Source of the DNA: Yimella sp. cx-51
GTDB lineage: Bacteria > Actinomycetota > Actinomycetes > Actinomycetales > Dermatophilaceae
Assembly: GCF_017654605.1 (NCBI RefSeq)
Contig: NZ_CP072113.1
Location: 1 to 64,000 of the forward strand
Direction of reading: 5' to 3'
Length of the DNA: 64,000 nucleotides
In this document: positions 1-10,339 of the stretch, piece after piece
How positions within the stretch are numbered: the stretch's first letter is position 1
How the letters are laid out: every line of letters starts with the position of its first letter
Translations under genes and position numbers: made by a program
Notes under the pieces: generated by a model
Told to the model about the DNA's origin: nothing
The model's input: the letters and a program-made list of their open reading frames with translations, nothing else
Database searches by the model: none

Positions 1-239
1 GATTTATCGATCCGACACGCCGAGGAGCGCACACAAATCTCGGGGGTCGGTTGCGGTCCGGCGAGCGATGTTGTTAACGTCATCTCTTCAGGTGTCAGGT
101 TACTCACAGACTGTGCATATACCTGTGGATATCCGTCGTACCATGTTCGCCGGTCATCGTCCGGACGCAGCACGGCACCGGAACGCCACACGCGGACGAG
201 CTTGAAGTCTGTCGCCTGCAATGAAGGGGAGTTCCCGCC
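1..239 (+). promoter_or_regulatory. dnaA upstream region, left edge of window
   Basis: Non-coding stretch before dnaA. It includes a DnaA-box-like TGTGGATAT near 123-131 and ends in a purine-rich GAAGGGGAG (about 223-231) placed as the ribosome binding site for the TTG start at 240. I see no ORF of its own. A promoter is expected here, but I cannot point to convincing -35 and -10 hexamers. The DnaA-box-like element would fit autoregulation by DnaA, which is inference. Confidence 0.5.
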
Positions 240-1685
<1,446 letters not shown>

Positions 1686-2355
1686 TTCGCCGACCTTTCC
1701 ACAGCATTTTCCCCACCTGGGGGTACTCGGCAGTTGTGTACTGATCCAGGGATGACCTGCGTCCTGCCAGGCAAACCGCGGCTGAACGGCGACTGCCAGG
1801 TCGAGGTCCGAGGGTCCATAGCAGGTCTGTTTGTCCACAACCTGGGGATCATCCACGTGTGGACGCCTCCGACCTTCCCCGGCGAGCGCAGATTCGACTG
1901 TGCACACCCAATCTGTGGATAAGAGGCAGTTTTTGTGGATAAAGCTGATGGTTGTCCACAGAATTGGCAGTCGGAGTGTGAACGAATTCCTGTCATCCAC
2001 AGGCGAGCCGACGAACTGACATTTCATCCACAGCCTTCTGGACATCCCCGAACCGGCCGTGACCAGCGCAAACAACGGTCATCCCCAGAACTCACAACTG
2101 CTACTACGACGATCAACCATTGATGAAGAGATCCTCCACGTGTCCGATCACAGGGCATCGGTTGTGCATCCAGGGGTAGGCCAGGCACTGCGAATCCACC
2201 CCTCGACCGAGGGTGCCTCAAGGCGGTCGCTCGGATACTCTCGCTCTGCGGTGGTGTGACTACCATTTGCGCACGACGTACGGCGTGGAGTGTTGACATG
2301 ATCGCTTCGACACCCCCGGTCGTCCGAGCCGAACTCGATCGAAGGAAAACCACAC
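1686..2355. other. oriC: Chromosomal origin of replication oriC (dnaA-dnaN intergenic)
   Basis: 670-bp non-coding region with many DnaA boxes in both orientations. Forward: TTGTCCACA at 1831-1839 and 1952-1960, TCATCCACA at 1993-2001 and 2024-2032, and the weaker TCATCCCCA at 2079-2087. Reverse: TGTGGATAA at 1914-1922 and 1934-1942, with a degenerate copy near 1858-1866. Further weak matches (CTTTCCACA, TTTTCCCCAC) lie at 1695-1715. Density peaks at 1830-2035. The right part (about 2100-2355) lacks strong boxes and should hold the dnaN promoter. Short ORFs across the region are not genes. Confidence 0.93.
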
Positions 2356-3486
2356 GTGAAGTTGCAGGTCGAACGCGACGTCCTGGCCGAAGCCGTCACC
2401 TGGGCTGTGCGCGGACTGTCCCCGCGTCCGCCCGTGCCGGTGTTGTCGGGTGTGTTGCTGGAAGCCACTCCCGAGGGCCTGACGCTCTCCGCCTTCGACT
2501 ACGAGGTGTCGGCCAAGGTCACCGTCCCGGCGTCCGTCGACGAGCCCGGCACGGTGCTGGTGCCCGGCAAGCTGCTGGGTGACATCTCCCGCTCGCTCAA
2601 GAACAAGCCGGTGACGCTCACCGCCGACGGTCACAAGGTCGAGGTCGTGTGCGGCACCAGCCGTTTCGCCCTCCCGCAGATGCCGACGGCCGACTACCCG
2701 ACGCTGCCGACCGCGCCGGAGGCGTCCGGTTCGGTGGCCGGCGATGTCTTCACCACCGCCGTCAGCCAGGTGGCGATCGCAGCCGACAAGTCCGACACGT
2801 TGCCGATCCTCACCGGCGTCCGCATGGAGATCGAGGGCGAGAAGGTCACGCTGCTGGCCACCGACCGCTACCGGCTCGCGATGCGTGAATTCGTCTGGAA
2901 CCCCTCCGCTACTGACGCTTCGCACGTCGCGCTGATCCCCGCCCGCACCCTGGCCGACACCGCTCGTGCGCTCGGCGCCTCGGGTTCGGTCAACCTCGCG
3001 CTCGGCACAGCGGCCGGCGGTGAAGGCCTCGTCGGTTTCGAAGCCGGCCAGCGGCAGACGACCACCCGCCTGCTCGACGGCGAGTACCCCAAGGTCACCT
3101 CGATCTTCCCCACCAGCGTCGACACCACCGCGGTGATCAACACCGCCGAGCTCGCCGAGGCGGTCAAGCGTGTGTCGCTGGTCGCCGAGCGCAACACCCC
3201 GGTGCGCCTGCGCTTCACCGAGGGCCAGGTGACGATCGAAGCCGGTCAGGGCGATGACGCCCAGGCCAGCGAAGCGGTGGAGGCCGACCTGACCGGACCC
3301 GACATCGACATCGCCTTCAACCCGCAGTTCCTGCTCGACGGCCTCGGCGCCATCGGCACCTCGTTCGCCCGGCTCTCCTTCACCCAGCCCAGCCGCCCGG
3401 CGGTGCTGTCGGGTCAGGCCGAGCAGGACGGCGAGGCCGACGAGAGCTTCCGCTACGTCCTCATGCCCGTGCGTTTCGCCAGCTGA
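2356..3486 (+). CDS. dnaN: DNA polymerase III beta sliding clamp
   Basis: Ring-shaped processivity clamp for the replicative polymerase. The 376 residues match the usual clamp length (three repeated domains of about 120 each). Recognisable features are the N-terminal MKLQVERDVLAEAVTW, the central LPILTGVRMEI segment and the C-terminal YVLMPVR, close to the MPMRL end of other clamps and part of the partner-binding pocket. The start is GTG with GAAGGA about 8 bases upstream. It follows oriC directly and is followed by gnd after 35 bp. Confidence 0.96.
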   Translation: MKLQVERDVLAEAVTWAVRGLSPRPPVPVLSGVLLEATPEGLTLSAFDYEVSAKVTVPASVDEPGTVLVPGKLLGDISRSLKNKPVTLTADGHKVEVVCGTSRFALPQMPTADYPTLPTAPEASGSVAGDVFTTAVSQVAIAADKSDTLPILTGVRMEIEGEKVTLLATDRYRLAMREFVWNPSATDASHVALIPARTLADTARALGASGSVNLALGTAAGGEGLVGFEAGQRQTTTRLLDGEYPKVTSIFPTSVDTTAVINTAELAEAVKRVSLVAERNTPVRLRFTEGQVTIEAGQGDDAQASEAVEADLTGPDIDIAFNPQFLLDGLGAIGTSFARLSFTQPSRPAVLSGQAEQDGEADESFRYVLMPVRFAS

Positions 3487-3521
3487 AGACCGCACTCACC
3501 CACTTCTAAGGAGCCAATGTC

Positions 3522-4514
3522 ATGCAGATGGGCCTGATCGGTCTCGGCAAAATGGGCGGCAACATGCGCGACCGCCTCAAAGCAGCCGGCCACGACATCG
3601 TCGGATACGACACCAACCCCGAGATCAGCGACGCCAAGGACCTCGCCGATCTGGTGAGCAAGCTGGACGCACCCCGCACAGTGTGGGTAATGGTGCCGGC
3701 CGGCAAGATCACCCAGTCGGTCATCGATGAGCTCGCGGAGTTGCTCTCCGAGGGTGACCTCGTCGTCGACGGTGGCAACTCCAAGTTCACCGACGACGCG
3801 GCGCACGCCGAGATGCTCAAGGAGAAGGGCATCGAGTTCGTCGACTGCGGCGTCTCCGGTGGCATCTGGGGCAAGGACAACGGCTACGGCCTGATGTGCG
3901 GCGGCGAAGACAAGAACGTCGAGCGCCTCATGCCGATCTTCGATGCGCTGCGCCCCGAGGGCCCGCGCGAAGAAGGCTTCGTGCACGCCGGCGCCGTGGG
4001 TGCGGGCCACTACGCGAAGATGGTCCACAACGGCATCGAGTACGGCATGATGCACGCCTACGCCGAGGGCTGGGAACTTCTCGAGGCCAAGGACATCGTC
4101 ACCGATGTCGAAGGCTGCTTCCGCGCCTGGAGCCGCGGCACCGTGGTCCGCTCCTGGCTGCTCGACCTCATGGTCAAGGCGCTGGAGGAGACCCCGCACC
4201 TCGAAGGCATCAGCGAGTACTCCACCGACTCCGGCGAAGGACGCTGGACGCTGGAAGAAGCGATCAACCTCGCTGTGCCGATGCCGGTGCTGGCGTCCGC
4301 GTTGTTCGCGCGCTTCACCTCGCGCCAGGAGAACTCCCCGCAGATGCAGGCCGTCGCCGCGCTGCGTGGCCAGTTCGGCGGCCACGAAGTGATGAAGTTC
4401 GGCCAGGAGCCCTACCGCAAGGCCAAGGAGGGCCAGGCCGAGGTCAGCCCGGCCGCGGAGAAGAAGGACACCTCGGGTCAGGCGACACCTGGCGCCAGTG
4501 CCTCGGACAACTGA
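3522..4514 (+). CDS. gnd: 6-phosphogluconate dehydrogenase, decarboxylating (short form)
   Basis: Oxidative pentose-phosphate enzyme turning 6-phosphogluconate into ribulose 5-phosphate, CO2 and NAD(P)H. The N-terminal Rossmann motif GLIGLGKMGGNM is at residues 4-15, followed by DGGNSKF and GVSGGIWG, then the catalytic KMVHNGIEYGMM segment. At 330 residues it belongs to the short Gnd/YqeC-like class, not the 470-residue class. The last 25 residues (Ser/Ala/Lys-rich) look like a lineage-specific tail. The ATG is preceded by TAAGGAG. Presence between dnaN and recF is a conserved actinobacterial arrangement. Confidence 0.94.
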   Translation: MQMGLIGLGKMGGNMRDRLKAAGHDIVGYDTNPEISDAKDLADLVSKLDAPRTVWVMVPAGKITQSVIDELAELLSEGDLVVDGGNSKFTDDAAHAEMLKEKGIEFVDCGVSGGIWGKDNGYGLMCGGEDKNVERLMPIFDALRPEGPREEGFVHAGAVGAGHYAKMVHNGIEYGMMHAYAEGWELLEAKDIVTDVEGCFRAWSRGTVVRSWLLDLMVKALEETPHLEGISEYSTDSGEGRWTLEEAINLAVPMPVLASALFARFTSRQENSPQMQAVAALRGQFGGHEVMKFGQEPYRKAKEGQAEVSPAAEKKDTSGQATPGASASDN

Positions 4515-4536
4515 TCACTTCCGTCGACTGACACAC

Positions 4537-4573
4537 GCGGCGTCCGGGTATCGACCCGGACGCCGCGCTTCTT
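4537..4573 (+). terminator. Rho-independent terminator after gnd
   Basis: Perfect 13-bp stem GCGGCGTCCGGGT (4537-4549) with its complement at 4554-4566 and a 4-base loop, followed by GCTTCTT. It lies 23 bp after the gnd stop codon and likely ends the dnaN-gnd transcript. Confidence 0.85.
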
Positions 4574-4620
4574 AGACGTTTGTTTACCATCTGTGCCACA
4601 CCCCAGGGGAGGACACGGAA

Positions 4621-5205
4621 TTGAAGAACATTGCACGCACGGTCGGTCTGCTCGCGGTCGTCGGTATGACCACGTCCTGTGGCTTGATCGGTGGCGAGGA
4701 TGAGAAGAAGGAACAGCCGGGTGTCGGAGCCACGCAGACCATCGAGGCGAAGTCGAACGGCGTGAAGTACGAGATCACCCTCGACAAGGTCGAGGACGTC
4801 ACCGGCTCGGTGCCGGAGAAGGAACTGCCCGACTCGGCCAAATCAGGCTCGATCTTCTACGTGCACTACACCGTCAAGCGTCCGGACGCTTCGCAGAAGA
4901 TGGCCAGCGAGGTGGGCTCCTGGACCGGCACCGCGAAGAACAAGGACATCAAGGTGCGCTTCGTGCGGACGATCCTCGGTGACTACGCCGGCTGCGACTC
5001 GCTCACCTCGCGCACGTCCAAGGACCAGAAGGCGCTGGAGTACAAGGCGTGCGCGCCGCTGGTGACCGAGACCAAGGACACGCTCACGGAGGTCGCCACG
5101 GATGCGCCGACCGGCATCTACATGAAGAAGAAGAACGAGGAGCGCCGCGGCACCTGGTGGACCGTCACCCCGGTGAAGGCCACCGCGCCGTCCTCGTCCA
5201 ACTGA
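4621..5205 (+). CDS. Putative lipoprotein of unknown function
   Basis: 194-residue secreted protein. The N-terminus has a basic KNIAR head, a hydrophobic stretch LLAVVGM and a TTSC motif (cysteine at 20), an imperfect lipobox. The mature part begins with a charged GGEDEKKE linker and then a predicted beta-rich domain ([22 protein letters not shown]) like other small actinobacterial lipoproteins with immunoglobulin-like folds. Two further cysteines (in AGCDSL and KACAPL) could form a disulfide. Start is TTG after GGGGAGGACACGGAA. It lies between gnd and recF with its own terminator upstream, so is probably transcribed separately. Function unknown. Confidence 0.8.
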   Translation: MKNIARTVGLLAVVGMTTSCGLIGGEDEKKEQPGVGATQTIEAKSNGVKYEITLDKVEDVTGSVPEKELPDSAKSGSIFYVHYTVKRPDASQKMASEVGSWTGTAKNKDIKVRFVRTILGDYAGCDSLTSRTSKDQKALEYKACAPLVTETKDTLTEVATDAPTGIYMKKKNEERRGTWWTVTPVKATAPSSSN

Positions 5206-5257
5206 TCACGCGGCCCGCGCCCGATCGCGGAAGCCGTCCGCGGCTACGCTGACGCGC

Positions 5258-6454
5258 GTGTTCGTACGCCACCTCAGCCTCATCGACTTCAGGTCGTATC
5301 CCGAGGCTGAGGTGGCGCTTTCACCGGGCATCACGACCTTCGTCGGGCTCAACGGTCAGGGCAAGACCAACCTCGTCGAGGCGATCGGATACCTGGCCAC
5401 ACTCGGCTCACACCGGGTGGCCAATGACGCACCGCTGGTGCGCGCCGGAGCCGAGAAGGCGTACGTGCGAGCCGCGGTTGTGCGGGATGGCCATGAGCAA
5501 CAGCTCGAACTCGAGATCAACCCCGGACGAGCCAACCGAGCACGGTTGGGACGCGCCGCCTCCACGCGTCCGCGCGAAATCCTCGGCACGATCCGCACGG
5601 TGTTCTTCGCACCCGAGGATCTCGCCCTGGTCAAGGGTGATCCGGCCACCAGGCGACAGTTCCTCGACGACCTGCTCGTGGCGCGACAACCGAAATGGGC
5701 CGGTGCGCGGGCCGATTACGACAAGATCCTCAAGCAGCGCAATGCCCTGTTGAAGTCAGCCCGTCAGGGTTACGACCGCGGCGCGCTGGAGGCGACGCTG
5801 CCGGTCTGGGACGAGCATCTTGCTGCCGTCGGCGCCAATCTCATCTATGCCCGGCTGCGCCTGCTGCACGACCTGCGGCCTTTCGTCGCACAGGCCTACG
5901 ATGAAGTGAGCGCCGGTCAAGGGGATGCCGCCCTCACCTATCGCGGATCGTTGCACGTGAAACTTTCCGAGTCGATCGCCTCCGGTGACGTGCCGACGGT
6001 CGAGGAGATCACCGCCGGCATGCATGAGACCTTCGCCGAGGTGCGCCGGCAGGAGATGGACCGCGGCATCACGCTCGTCGGCCCGCACCGTGACGAACTG
6101 GTGCTGCAGCTGGGCGATCTGCCCGCCAAGGGTTATGCCAGTCATGGCGAATCGTGGTCGTTCGCGCTCGGTATGCGCCTGGCGGCGTTCCAGTTGTTGC
6201 GGCACGACCTGGGCACCGATCCGGTGCTGGTGCTCGACGACGTCTTCGCCGAGTTGGACGCCGGTCGCCGCCGGCGCCTGGCAGACATGGTGGGCGATGC
6301 CGAGCAGGTGTTGATCACTGCGGCCGTTGCCGATGACGTGCCGGAAGCCTTGCAGGGCAACCGTTTCGAGGTGACCAAGGGTGTCGTGGCACCCGCCTCG
6401 TCCCTCGGAATCGGCAGCGATGGTGGCCAGCACCCCGCTGGCGACCAGACCTGA
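5258..6454 (+). CDS. recF: DNA replication and repair protein RecF
   Basis: SMC-like ATPase that loads RecA at gaps with RecO and RecR. Walker [11 protein letters not shown] lies at about residues 30-39. The ABC signature region is replaced by the family's [17 protein letters not shown]. Walker B is [13 protein letters not shown] near 325. Length is 398, slightly longer than the usual 360-390 because of a Gly/Ser/Ala-rich tail. The GTG start fits the canonical [14 protein letters not shown]-terminus. In most actinobacteria the DUF721 gene follows immediately, but here it lies 3.35 kb away. Confidence 0.96.
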   Translation: MFVRHLSLIDFRSYPEAEVALSPGITTFVGLNGQGKTNLVEAIGYLATLGSHRVANDAPLVRAGAEKAYVRAAVVRDGHEQQLELEINPGRANRARLGRAASTRPREILGTIRTVFFAPEDLALVKGDPATRRQFLDDLLVARQPKWAGARADYDKILKQRNALLKSARQGYDRGALEATLPVWDEHLAAVGANLIYARLRLLHDLRPFVAQAYDEVSAGQGDAALTYRGSLHVKLSESIASGDVPTVEEITAGMHETFAEVRRQEMDRGITLVGPHRDELVLQLGDLPAKGYASHGESWSFALGMRLAAFQLLRHDLGTDPVLVLDDVFAELDAGRRRRLADMVGDAEQVLITAAVADDVPEALQGNRFEVTKGVVAPASSLGIGSDGGQHPAGDQT

Positions 6455-6521
6455 CCCGGCTGGACCGGTCGGCTCGGGTCGGACTGCGCTGTGCTTGACG
6501 AGCTCGGGCTCGGCGCGTGGG

Positions 6522-7091
6522 TCAGAACGGTAGACCGGGCACGTCGGCCGGCACGATCAGCAGACCGGCGATGCGGTCCCACGGATCCCAGGCCACACGG
6601 CCGTGCCAGGTGCCCGATTCGCACACCAGCGCGGTGACGCCGATGACCTGCCCGGTTGCCTCGTCCGTGGTCAGCGGGGTGTGGTCGGGGGTGCGGATCT
6701 CCGTGCCCTCGAAACCTCGCAGCACTCCGGTGGAACGCTCGGCCGCTGCCCAGGTGGCCTCGAGATCGGCCACCTGCAGCACCGCGGCGGCGTGCCGCGT
6801 CATCCGCTCATGCAGTCGCGCGGCGTGACCGTCGGCCAGATGTCGGAAGACGTCCTCGGTGAGGGTCCGCAGTGATGTCAGTGGGCGCGCCGGAGGCGGC
6901 TGGTCGCCGTCGACTTCCGACGGCTTGCCGAATCGCTTGAACACCGCCTGCCGAGACATGCCCAGCACGTCTCCGATGGCTTGCCATGACGCACCTTCCC
7001 GGCGCGCCTCGGCGACGGCTTCATCGAGTGCGATCCGCGCGTGTTCCAGTCGCTGGTCGGCCACCAGCACGTGGTGGAGCGGATCGGTCAT
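6522..7091 (-). CDS. Helix-turn-helix protein, putative regulator
   Basis: 189 residues starting at MTDPLHHVLVADQ. A helix-turn-helix sits in the N-terminal third (GASWQAIGDVLGMSRQAVFKRFG), a form seen in actinobacterial proteins that pair an HTH with a DUF3887-like C-terminal domain. That domain assignment is from memory and tentative. The C-terminal half (DVFRHLADGHAARLHERM onward) is soluble and has no membrane segment. The start ATG overlaps the stop of the upstream membrane-protein gene by 4 bp (ATGA), so the two are translationally coupled. A perfect inverted repeat at 7483-7501, upstream of the pair, is a candidate operator for this protein. Confidence 0.8.
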   Translation of the reverse strand: MTDPLHHVLVADQRLEHARIALDEAVAEARREGASWQAIGDVLGMSRQAVFKRFGKPSEVDGDQPPPARPLTSLRTLTEDVFRHLADGHAARLHERMTRHAAAVLQVADLEATWAAAERSTGVLRGFEGTEIRTPDHTPLTTDEATGQVIGVTALVCESGTWHGRVAWDPWDRIAGLLIVPADVPGLPF

Positions 7092-7453
7092 GCATCCCGT
7101 CCGGCAGCTTTGTAGGCCTGAGCACCTTTCATGGCAGGAATGATCGCACCGGCGATGATGAATCCGACCGACCAGAAGGTGTTCTCTTTGGTCAGCAGGC
7201 CCATGAATGCCCCGATGACGACGGCGATGACGCCGGCAGTGGCGTAGGCCTTGGGATCGACGACTCCGCGCTCGGTCTTCCTCAGCCAGGTGCCGGCGGA
7301 GAGCATCACCCAGAGTATGAACGCCAGCAGCGCACCCATGATCGGGTAGGCCCACCACACGTCGCCCTCCTTGCCGCTGGTGAAGTACATGGCGACCGCG
7401 GTGACCACAGCGAGCACGCCGCCGATGGCGAGGTTCTTCGGCTGTCGATTCAT
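7088..7453 (-). CDS. Small integral membrane protein
   Basis: 121 residues with four hydrophobic segments: LAIGGVLAVVTAVAMYF, WAYPIMGALLAFILWVML, AYATAGVIAVVIGAFMGLL and FWSVGFIIAGAIIPAM, separated by short charged loops. No family recognised. Upstream long frames are shadows; the start MNRQPKN was chosen because it begins where the hydrophobic protein begins and leaves the palindrome at 7483-7501 in the leader. It is the first gene of a two-gene operon with the HTH gene, so the HTH protein may control or sense something linked to this membrane protein. That link is inference. Confidence 0.75.
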   Translation of the reverse strand: MNRQPKNLAIGGVLAVVTAVAMYFTSGKEGDVWWAYPIMGALLAFILWVMLSAGTWLRKTERGVVDPKAYATAGVIAVVIGAFMGLLTKENTFWSVGFIIAGAIIPAMKGAQAYKAAGRDA

Positions 7454-7482
7454 GTCTCCACTCTGCGTCGTGCGGTCGCGTA

Positions 7483-7501
7483 TGTCAACATTTGGTTGAC
7501 A
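7483..7501. promoter_or_regulatory. 19-bp palindromic operator overlapping a promoter
   Basis: TGTCAACATTTGGTTGACA is a perfect inverted repeat of TGTCAAC with a 5-base spacer, 30 bp upstream of the membrane-protein start. Read on the - strand, one arm supplies TTGACA, a consensus -35 hexamer. The site therefore probably lets a dimeric regulator block RNA polymerase. The HTH protein encoded in the same operon is the obvious candidate (inference). Confidence 0.65.
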
Positions 7502-7780
7502 AAATGGCGGTGATGCCGAGCGGGTGCTGCTGACAGCGGCTGCTGCTGATGACGTACTGGAGTCGCCTGAGCAGCAATCACTTTCGAAATGGCGAGGCGC
7601 ATGGTTTTGCCGGTGAGCAAAGAGGCGGTCCAAGCAGGCGAGGACACAGGCGCGCAGGCGACGCCGTGGCAGATGTTGAATGATCGTTTCAGGATGTGAA
7701 CGCAACCCATCCGGCACTGGCGTCGTCCGAGACGCCGAATAGAGTACCCAGGAAAGCTGGGGGCCTTCGGGGATACACAT

Positions 7781-8755
7781 ATGGCAGGACTGCAGGACTT
7801 GGGACTCACGGCGGTGGAGGACGGCCTCTACCGCCACTGTCTGAGGCACCCTGGTGGCCAGTTGGACGAAGTGCATCTGCTGTTGCAGGTGAGCGAGGAC
7901 GAGGTCGAGCGCGCTCGCGCGGGCCTGGTGGGGCACGGTGTGCTCGACGACTCAGACACTCCCACACCAGCCGATCCGCAAACGGCCGTCGATCGGTTGA
8001 CCGACGCACGGCTGCGCTGGCTGCAGGACCAGATCCGGCAACTCGGTCGCACCCGACACCTGGTGGAGGATCTACAGAAGTTGACCGGTGACGCACCCGA
8101 ACCGGCCCCCTCGATCGAACGCCTCACCGAAGTGGTTGACATCCGCAACCGCCTGGAAGATCTCGCCTTCTTCGCGCGCGACGAGATCCTGTCGATCGAG
8201 CCGTACCAGAAGCTGTCTCCGGCGAACATCGAGCACGCCCGCCCGCTCGATCTGCGGTGCTTGCGACGTGGGGTGAAGTTGCGCAGCATCGTGCTCACCT
8301 CGGCCCTGGATGATCCGTCCACCGCCCGCTACCTGCGCGATCTCGCCGAACGAGGTGCCGAAGTGCGCACGGTCGACAACACCCAGGAACGCGTCCTGGT
8401 GTACGACCGCACCACCGCGCTCGTGCCTGCCGTGCCCACCGACACCAGTCGTGGCGCGCTGCTGTTGCACGACCCGGCCCTGGTCACCAACCTGATCGCC
8501 CTGTTCGATCAGGTGTGGGCGGCGGCCACCCCGATCGACGAAGCCACCGTGACGACCGGCACCCCGGTGCTGACCCCCACCGAACTCCAGGTTCTCGAAA
8601 GCATGTGTTCGGTGCGTAAGGACGACCTCGGTGCCCGCTTGGTGGGTGTCTCGGTGCGGACCTACCGTCGCCACGTAGCCGACGTGTTGCGCACGCTCGG
8701 TGCGGAGACACGTCCGCAGGCAGCCCTCGTTGCGCGTGAACGTGGTCTGGTCTGA
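7781..8755 (+). CDS. TrmB/LuxR-type transcriptional regulator
   Basis: 324 residues with the layout of actinobacterial TrmB-like regulators: an N-terminal winged-helix segment (GLTAVEDGLYRHCLRHPG to VERARAGLVGHGVL), a middle sensor-like part resembling the phospholipase-D-like TrmB domain (LRCLRRGVKLRSIVLTS, RYLRDLAERGAEVRT), and a C-terminal LuxR-type helix-turn-helix (LTPTELQVLESMCSVRKDDLGA, then VSVRTYRRHVADVLRTLGA). Start is the ATG in CATATG. No obvious target operon is adjacent, as the next gene converges on it. The ligand is unknown. Confidence 0.85.
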   Translation: MAGLQDLGLTAVEDGLYRHCLRHPGGQLDEVHLLLQVSEDEVERARAGLVGHGVLDDSDTPTPADPQTAVDRLTDARLRWLQDQIRQLGRTRHLVEDLQKLTGDAPEPAPSIERLTEVVDIRNRLEDLAFFARDEILSIEPYQKLSPANIEHARPLDLRCLRRGVKLRSIVLTSALDDPSTARYLRDLAERGAEVRTVDNTQERVLVYDRTTALVPAVPTDTSRGALLLHDPALVTNLIALFDQVWAAATPIDEATVTTGTPVLTPTELQVLESMCSVRKDDLGARLVGVSVRTYRRHVADVLRTLGAETRPQAALVARERGLV

Positions 8756-8777
8756 TCGGCTCGATCACCTGTTGGAG

Positions 8778-9350
8778 TCACCCGCCCATCATCGCGATCC
8801 GCCGGTCGAGCACCGCTCGCTTCAACGCTTCTCGCACGGGTTCGGCGAGCCGCGACTTCGCAGCGACACCAATCCGTCCATCCGTCACCCGGTCGAGCAT
8901 CTTCGCCTCCGCGAGCAGTTGCTGTTGATTTGCTGCGCCGTCATCGGCTGGTCCGGACTGCCAGCGCTGCAGGATGGCATCCCGCTCAGCCCGCCCCTGC
9001 GGGGTGAGTGAAGTGTGCGAGGGTCGCAGGAAGCCGCCTTTTGAGTGCACGATGGCACCCGCGGCCACCAGTTCCTCCAGCGCCGCGTCGAGGGTCTCGC
9101 GTCCCTTCTTGCCGACGGCGGCACGCCAGGACGGCCGGTCGCCGAGCGTGGCGGCGAACCACGTGGCGGGAGGCGGGACAGGACCGTTCACCACTACCTC
9201 CTCGCCGTATGGTTCGACGGCGCCTTCGCGCACCAGTTCATCGAGGCCGAAGGCTCGCACGATGGGTCCGATGCGCTGGACGTCCTGACGGCGTCCGTCG
9301 GAAGGATTGGTCAACAACAAAGTGGCGACCGCAGCAGCGGAGAGATTCAT
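8778..9350 (-). CDS. Unrecognised 190-aa protein, weakly GPP34-like
   Basis: Soluble protein starting MNLSAAAVATLLLTNPSDGR. The pattern LLLT near the N-terminus, W-R-A-A-V-G-K-K-G, and LDAALEELVAAGAI followed by a basic stretch are reminiscent of bacterial GPP34 (Golgi phosphoprotein 3-like) proteins, which bind phosphoinositide-like lipids; this is weak and may be wrong. The ATG is preceded by AAGGAGT and overlaps the stop of a 41-codon ORF upstream by 4 bp, indicating translational coupling. It converges with the TrmB-like regulator. Confidence 0.7.
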   Translation of the reverse strand: MNLSAAAVATLLLTNPSDGRRQDVQRIGPIVRAFGLDELVREGAVEPYGEEVVVNGPVPPPATWFAATLGDRPSWRAAVGKKGRETLDAALEELVAAGAIVHSKGGFLRPSHTSLTPQGRAERDAILQRWQSGPADDGAANQQQLLAEAKMLDRVTDGRIGVAAKSRLAEPVREALKRAVLDRRIAMMGG

Positions 9351-9472
9351 CGGAGCACTCCTTGTGATCGGGCAATCTTGGCGGCGATGATCCCGAGTGC
9401 GGCTTCCACACCCGGTGGATATCCGGCTGCACCCAGGACGGTCCCGGCTGCGATGCGGCGAAGGTTCTTCAT
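9347..9472 (-). CDS. 41-aa small protein coupled to the downstream gene
   Basis: Short ORF beginning MKNLRRIAAGTVLGAAG and ending ARSQGVLR, with a strong ribosome binding site (AGAGGAG, 7 bases before ATG). It has a basic head and a mild amphipathic Ala/Gly-rich body, but no clear transmembrane helix. Its TGA overlaps the next ATG (ATGA at 9347-9350), and the next gene's AAGGAGT lies inside its 3' end. The good Shine-Dalgarno, GC-rich third positions and exact stop-start overlap argue that it is translated. It could be a real small protein or a leader peptide controlling the downstream gene. Confidence 0.6.
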   Translation of the reverse strand: MKNLRRIAAGTVLGAAGYPPGVEAALGIIAAKIARSQGVLR

Positions 9473-9805
9473 GTCGTTCTCCTCTGGACTGGGTCCTGCT
9501 CGGATTGCTGGCTTCTTCGAGTTCTGTTGTCCGGTGGTGTTCTCCGGATGTCCTCAACACTCGTCGCGAAACAAGCCGCAGAACAGGCCATTTCCTGGCA
9601 TCGATGTGCAGATGCGGCCGCGCGCGTGACATGAAGTGGACAGCGACGGGGGTGGTGTTGAACCGGGGAAACCCAAGCGTGAACAAGGCCGCTGAGCGGG
9701 TCTCCCGACCGTGGCCTTGTCGAAAGTCGTTGTCTTCCAACGAAACTCGCACGGTCACGGTCTTCTGGGCAGGGCGACCTGGAACAGCGCCCGTACGCTG
9801 ATGCG
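9473..9805. other. Intergenic between divergent genes
   Basis: 333 bp holding the promoters of the 41-codon ORF (-) and the DUF721 gene (+). Overlapping frames here have no initiation signals and look random. I see no repeat or hairpin of note. Confidence 0.5.
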
Positions 9806-10339
9806 GTGACCGATCAGCCGACGCCGGGCGAGAAGGGCGACACAGAGCCCGAGCTCGATCCGTTGGACGCCGCGCGTGAGGCACTCTCGCGCGCCCGTCT
9901 GGCGGCGCGCGGCAAGGGGTTGCGACCGGGTCAGCAGCCACGCGTCCGGAGAAAGTACGACATTCCGCGCGATGACGGCGGTCGCGACCCCGTGGGCCTG
10001 GCCGACCAGATGGAGCGCCTACTGGTCGAGCGCGGGTGGCGGGTCGACGTCGCAGCCGGCTCGGTGCTCGCGAAGTGGCCGCAGATCGTTGGACCAGATG
10101 TCGCATCCCACACGCACGCAACAGGATTCGAGGACGGCGTGCTCACCGTCCGCGCCGATTCCACCGCATGGCGCACCCAGCTGAGCTACATGACCTCCAC
10201 GATCCTGGCCCAGATCGAGGCAGAGATCGGCGCTGACATCGTCACCGAACTGCGCATCCTCGGGCCGAGCGCACCGTCCTGGAACAGGGGTCTGCGCAAG
10301 GTGCACGGCGGCCGTGGACCGCGCGACACCTACGGCTGA
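9806..10339 (+). CDS. DUF721 protein, DciA-like helicase loader
   Basis: 177 residues, the actinobacterial gene usually found right after recF. The N-terminal 60 residues are charged and disordered. The conserved domain starts near DPVGLADQMERLLVERGW and includes LAKWPQIVGPDVASHTHATGFEDGVLTVRADSTAWRTQLSYM, the KH-like DUF721 core. Members of this family (DciA) interact with replicative helicase in bacteria lacking DnaC or DnaI. GTG start. Its separation from recF by five unrelated genes is unusual. Confidence 0.9.
   Translation: MTDQPTPGEKGDTEPELDPLDAAREALSRARLAARGKGLRPGQQPRVRRKYDIPRDDGGRDPVGLADQMERLLVERGWRVDVAAGSVLAKWPQIVGPDVASHTHATGFEDGVLTVRADSTAWRTQLSYMTSTILAQIEAEIGADIVTELRILGPSAPSWNRGLRKVHGGRGPRDTYG

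Noticed and set aside
1686-2355. Small proteins in the oriC region
   Set aside because: Several 60-100 codon frames cross DnaA boxes, lack ribosome binding sites and have no family.
2260-3495. 411-codon - strand frame opposite dnaN
   Set aside because: Shadow of dnaN with arginine- and glycine-rich random composition.
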